NCBI GenBank assembly: GCA_016784085.1
Contig: JADHVH010000020.1
Span: 1 to 9,142, forward strand
Reading direction: 5' to 3'
Source of the DNA: Candidatus Pacearchaeota archaeon
Lineage (GTDB): Archaea > Nanobdellota > Nanobdellia > Pacearchaeales > GW2011-AR1
Length of the DNA stretch: 9,142 nt
The position numbers and the translations under genes were made by a program. The notes beneath the pieces were generated by a model, which worked only from the letters and a program-made list of their open reading frames with translations, ran no database searches and was not told where the DNA came from. Below are positions 6,188-9,142 of the stretch, in pieces; the stretch's first letter is position 1; the number at the start of each line of letters is the position of its first letter.

Positions 6188-7234
6188 TTATTGTGTTTTA
6201 TTGACTCCATTGGCCCTGCTTTCTTCAAAACCAGCATCTGAAATTTCAACAAAATCCGCTTTTCCAATTAGTTTGATCATTTTATCTGCACCCATGTAGG
6301 TCATACCAGATGCTAAACCCCCTAAAAAAGAATCAATAATTGGTTTTATTGGCCCCTTGTAGGGAATTAAAGTTTTTTCACCCTCAACACTGATTATTTT
6401 TTTATCGTTTTCTCCATGAAGTTGAGCTTTTTTAACAGAAGCTTCGAAACTTGCAGAGCCCCTATATAATTTGTATTTTTTATTTTCTTTTTCAATTATT
6501 TCTCCAGGAGATTCTTCTGTTCCACTAAATAAGAAACCACTCATTATTGTGCTTGCTCCTGCACCTATAGCTTTTACAATGTCTCCTGGTTTTTTTAGAC
6601 CTCCATCTGCACAAATAGGAATTTCATTTTTAACAGCTTCATAAACATCCATTATTGCTGTTAGTTGGGGAATTCCTGCCCCTGTCATAATCCTAGTAGT
6701 ACACATTGTTCCAGGGCCAACCCCTACTTTAATTGCATCTGCACCTTTACTTAGAAAGTATTCTGCAGCATCTTTGGTGGCCACATTTCCAGCCATGACA
6801 TCTATTTGAGGATATGTTTCTTTTAGATAATCTAAGGTTTTACCTGCATATTTTGAATGACCATGTGCAAGATCAATAACGAGGATATTTACTCCTGCTT
6901 CCACAAGAGCTTTAGATCTTTCTTTTACATCTTTAATTCCTATTGCTGCTGCAGCAATCAAACCTTCTGATTTAACTTTTCTAATTTCTTCAGCTTCTTG
7001 TTCAATAGTCATAAATTGATGTATGATTCCTAGACCGCCTAGTTTACCAATTTCTATGGCCATTTTAGATTCACAAACAGTATCCATATTTGCAGCTAAA
7101 AAAGGAATATCAATTTCATAGTTCCGAGTAACTTTTGTTTTAAAATTAACTTGGGTTCTAGAACGAACTTTATTATATTTAGGCACCATTAGAACATCAC
7201 TATAGGAATAACCTTTTCCAATAATTCTTGCCAT
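6188..7234 (-). CDS. IMP dehydrogenase / GMP reductase family enzyme without CBS domains
   Basis: A 348-aa TIM-barrel enzyme of guanine nucleotide interconversion. Family marks are AANMDTV (48-53), the catalytic loop GPGTMCTTR with C178 and T180, ICADGG (D210), and SGTEESPGE. The two CBS domains normally inserted after the GIIHQFM segment are absent, so the barrel runs straight from RKVKSEG to LIAAAAIG. The GTEESPGE segment, LAHGHS and the C-terminal ISDAGFEES favour IMP dehydrogenase. The mobile flap (265-285), however, lacks the Arg-Tyr pair that activates water in IMPDH and keeps only the Glu of EG (E284), the arrangement used by GMP reductase. The direction, IMP to XMP or GMP to IMP, is therefore open. 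A good TATA box gives this gene its own nearly leaderless transcript. It lies between the Hef-like helicase and the kinase. Confidence 0.88.
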   Translation of the reverse strand: MARIIGKGYSYSDVLMVPKYNKVRSRTQVNFKTKVTRNYEIDIPFLAANMDTVCESKMAIEIGKLGGLGIIHQFMTIEQEAEEIRKVKSEGLIAAAAIGIKDVKERSKALVEAGVNILVIDLAHGHSKYAGKTLDYLKETYPQIDVMAGNVATKDAAEYFLSKGADAIKVGVGPGTMCTTRIMTGAGIPQLTAIMDVYEAVKNEIPICADGGLKKPGDIVKAIGAGASTIMSGFLFSGTEESPGEIIEKENKKYKLYRGSASFEASVKKAQLHGENDKKIISVEGEKTLIPYKGPIKPIIDSFLGGLASGMTYMGADKMIKLIGKADFVEISDAGFEESRANGVNKTQ

Positions 7235-7243
7235 ACTTTAATG

Positions 7244-7248
7244 AAAAA
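7244..7248 (-). terminator. Weak T-run possibly ending the helicase transcript
   Basis: Five T residues on the minus strand lie about 30 nt beyond the helicase stop, just before the predicted start of the IMPDH-family transcript. Archaeal terminators can be simple T-runs. This one is short and AT-rich DNA yields many such runs. Confidence 0.2.
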
Positions 7249-7258
7249 GAGGTGTTTG

Positions 7259-7267
7259 ATATAAATA
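7259..7267 (-). promoter_or_regulatory. TATA box for the IMPDH-family gene
   Basis: On the minus strand TATTTATAT is centred at 7263, 29 nt before the ATG at 7234. It sits in the 43-nt gap after the helicase gene, with purine-rich ATAAAG just upstream as a possible BRE. Transcription would start about 3 nt before the ATG. No Shine-Dalgarno-like sequence is seen. Confidence 0.65.
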
Positions 7268-7277
7268 CTTTATGGTG

Positions 7278-8822
7278 TTATAGTTTTTTTTGAATATCTA
7301 ATTTGTTTCCATTTGCAAATTCTTTTCTTATTTTTCCAATGGAATCATGCATTTTCTTTTCTCGAGCTTTAGACACATAATAATAAGCTTCATCTTTTGT
7401 TTTTTTAGTTATTAACATAAATAATTTACCTTTTTTTAGTCTAGCTGTTCTACCTGTTCTTTGTATAGATCTTATTGCTGAAGGAATGGGTTCATAAAAA
7501 ATAACAGCATTAACTTCAGGAATATCTAAACCTTCTTCTGCAATACTTGTTGCAGAAAGAACATTAATCTCTCCAGAAGAAAATTCAATAATAATCCTTT
7601 TTTGATCTTTTTGACTCATGCCTGATCCTAATTTTTTTGCTTGACCTACAAATACTTTTGCAACAACTCCTTTAATCAAATTTAATTTTTTAGCAATAAT
7701 TGTTGAAGTATCTCTAAATTGAGAAAAAACAATAATCCTTAGATTTTTATTTTTAGAATATTCTTCTGTAATAATCTCAATTAATTTCTTTAATTTAGGA
7801 TGTTCTCTTTCTTTTTCTAATAATTCATTTGATTGATTTAAAATAAAATTAAATTCAGGTTGAGCAACTAATTTAATCACACCCTTACTTTTTTTCTTAT
7901 TTGCCTGGTCTAATAAATTTTTTAGATATTTATTAAAACCAAATAAAGTTTGAGTTTCTAAAAGTTCTAAAGCATGTTGAAGTTTTATTGCCTGGGCACA
8001 GGCACTTGCTCCAAGAAGATAGTTAAAATTTTTATTCCCCCTTGAAATTGTTGCAGCAATTGTTTTTTGAAGTTTTATTAAATTTGTTTTAGATGGAAAA
8101 CTCCAAAGAACTTTTCTCCTTTTTAATTCCTCAACATATCTATTAAAAAGTTTTAATATAACATGTTTAATTTCTTCAAATTCCGGAGGAAAATCTACCA
8201 TTATTTTGTTAAATTCTAATTCCTGTAAATATTCTTTTACATCTGGGCTGTCTTTAGTTCTTAATTCAACTTCTTCTATTGAAAGATTTCTACAGATTTC
8301 TTTTATCTTATTGGTTTCACTTCCTGGAGATGCAGTCAAACCTAATATTCTAATATTTGTTGCTTGTTGTTTGTATTTTTGGGCAACATAATTATAATCA
8401 TAGTTCCTAATACATCTATGAGCTTCATCTTCTATAAGTAAACAAACATCTGAAAAATTATAAAGATTATTTTTAAGATCATTTGCTATGCATTGAGGTG
8501 TTGAAAAAATAATATCAGATGTTTTCCAAATTTTCTTTCTTTCTTCTGCTTTAACTTTGCCAGTGAATAATTGAATGTCTGCAAATAATTCAGGGAGATG
8601 TTTTTTGAAAGTTTCTAAATGTTGTTCTGCTAAAGGTTTTGTTGGAGCCAATATTACTACTTTTTCTCCAGGATATTCTTTCATTCTATGGATGGTCATC
8701 ATTAATGCAATCAAAGTTTTTCCAATACCTGTTGGAAGTACAACTAGGCAATTTTTTTTAGAACATGTTTCAAATATCTTTTGTTGATATTCTCGTGGGT
8801 TAATTCCTTCTAGAAATTCCAT
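7278..8822 (-). CDS. Hef/FANCM-like superfamily 2 DNA helicase (helicase half only)
   Basis: A 514-aa protein with all superfamily 2 motifs in Hef order. These are Q-type REYQQKIFE (10-18), motif I PTGIGKT (30-36), Ia APTKPLAEQH, Ib STPQ, II D132-E-A-H135, III T163-A-S, IV IVFSQFRDT (364-372), V SATSIAEEGLDIPEVN (423-438) and VI SIQRTGRTAR (452-461). NCLVVLPTG, FYEPIPSAIRSIQR and GMSQKDQKR are close to archaeal Hef. An all-alpha insert (about 200-335) corresponds to the thumb-like domain of Hef that grips branched DNA. Motif VI has Ala460 where Gly is usual; its arginines remain. The ERCC4 nuclease that normally follows is missing here and found at 4934-5620. The expected role is remodelling of stalled forks and branched DNA. 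It starts 13 nt after the M50 protease stop with no clear promoter, so it is probably co-transcribed with it. Confidence 0.93.
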   Translation of the reverse strand: MEFLEGINPREYQQKIFETCSKKNCLVVLPTGIGKTLIALMMTIHRMKEYPGEKVVILAPTKPLAEQHLETFKKHLPELFADIQLFTGKVKAEERKKIWKTSDIIFSTPQCIANDLKNNLYNFSDVCLLIEDEAHRCIRNYDYNYVAQKYKQQATNIRILGLTASPGSETNKIKEICRNLSIEEVELRTKDSPDVKEYLQELEFNKIMVDFPPEFEEIKHVILKLFNRYVEELKRRKVLWSFPSKTNLIKLQKTIAATISRGNKNFNYLLGASACAQAIKLQHALELLETQTLFGFNKYLKNLLDQANKKKSKGVIKLVAQPEFNFILNQSNELLEKEREHPKLKKLIEIITEEYSKNKNLRIIVFSQFRDTSTIIAKKLNLIKGVVAKVFVGQAKKLGSGMSQKDQKRIIIEFSSGEINVLSATSIAEEGLDIPEVNAVIFYEPIPSAIRSIQRTGRTARLKKGKLFMLITKKTKDEAYYYVSKAREKKMHDSIGKIRKEFANGNKLDIQKKL

Positions 8823-8835
8823 TTTAAAATAAATC

Positions 8836-9142
8836 TTATATTAAGAAAAGAGCATATCCTAATCCAATTAAAGTTAATGCTGCTAAAAAGCTCCATAAAA
8901 CCAGGCTTCCAAAGAAGATTTTATTTCCATCCAGGTCTGAAATTGGAATCATGTTAAATAGGGCATAATAGATATTTAATTTTGCAAATAATGGAAATCC
9001 AATGACATATCCAATTATTGCTAAAATTAAATTAATAAAAATTCCTGAAGCTGCAATTAATCCTAAATGATATTCAGTCATTTCTGAAAAAGAATAAAGT
9101 CCGTGCCTTTTTGCAGCCCTGTAAACCTTTGCTTTAACATCA
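8836..9142 (-). CDS. M50 (site-2-protease-like) membrane metalloprotease, C-terminal part
   Basis: The frame is open to the right edge of the window. The ATG at 9081 is internal, because codons upstream of it (DVKAKVYRAAKRHGLYSFSE) continue without a stop, so 101 C-terminal residues are seen. They hold a membrane segment with a SGIFINLILA stretch, which corresponds to the A-G-P-x-x-N helix of M50 enzymes. They then hold N63-M-I-P66 ... D69-L-D71-G72 (8926-8955), the N-x-x-P ... L-D-G motif supplying the third zinc ligand. A second helix runs to the terminus. The HExxH zinc motif should lie outside the window. Such proteases cut substrates within the membrane; the substrate here is unknown. 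The helicase gene follows after 13 nt. Confidence 0.82.
   Translation of the reverse strand, partial: DVKAKVYRAAKRHGLYSFSEMTEYHLGLIAASGIFINLILAIIGYVIGFPLFAKLNIYYALFNMIPISDLDGNKIFFGSLVLWSFLAALTLIGLGYALFLI

Noticed and set aside
6188..7234. The missing CBS domains as a deletion in a broken gene
   Set aside because: The barrel is continuous and all core motifs are in frame; CBS-less members of this family are known.
8206..8391. Short plus-strand open frames at 8206-8391 and 8575-8787
   Set aside because: Both are antisense to conserved helicase motifs (regions around motifs I-III) and show no independent features.
9079..9081. ATG as the start of the M50 protease fragment
   Set aside because: The frame continues without a stop to the window edge and the zinc-binding HExxH region must lie upstream, so the gene is cut by the edge.

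Overview
This is an AT-rich window, densely coding on both strands, that looks archaeal and most likely comes from a DPANN lineage of the Pacearchaeota/Woesearchaeota type. The case rests on several things. There is a Hef/FANCM-type helicase and an XPF-type (ERCC4) nuclease, and an archaeal-style ThpR and M50 protease. TATA boxes sit 25-29 nt upstream of start codons with almost no 5' leader. A surface protein begins its mature part with the Trp-rich 'GWFSDFWNKITG' type of motif that I associate with such genomes. The lineage is inferred from gene content, because no rRNA or tRNA gene is present.

Left part, + strand (1-4937). Two tandem paralogous single-pass surface proteins come first. The first lacks its 5' end because the window starts inside it. 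The second is complete (776 aa): signal peptide, duplicated Cys module, DUF4215-like and MopE-like domains, a Ca-loop-bearing domain, one membrane helix and a very basic Pro/Arg/Gln tail. They are followed by a Mn-dependent ureohydrolase and, one base later, a ThpR-type RNA 2',3'-cyclic phosphodiesterase homologue whose first catalytic His is replaced by Gln.

Right part, - strand (9142-4934, read right to left). The order is the C-terminal end of an M50 site-2-type membrane protease (cut by the window edge), a 514-aa Hef-like helicase, a CBS-less IMP dehydrogenase/GMP reductase family enzyme, a cytidylate-kinase-like P-loop kinase, and a 228-aa ERCC4 nuclease with helix-hairpin-helix. The helicase and nuclease look like the two halves of Hef, encoded separately on the same strand with two nucleotide-metabolism genes between them. 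The two strands converge at 4934-4937, where one TTAA supplies both stop codons.

There are no intergenic stretches over 50 nt, no RNA genes, no mobile elements and no CRISPR. The most interesting points are the split Hef, the His-to-Gln change in ThpR, the IMPDH-like enzyme without the Arg-Tyr flap pair, and the pair of surface receptors or adhesins with acid-free basic cytoplasmic tails. I did not find a clearly new multi-gene system.
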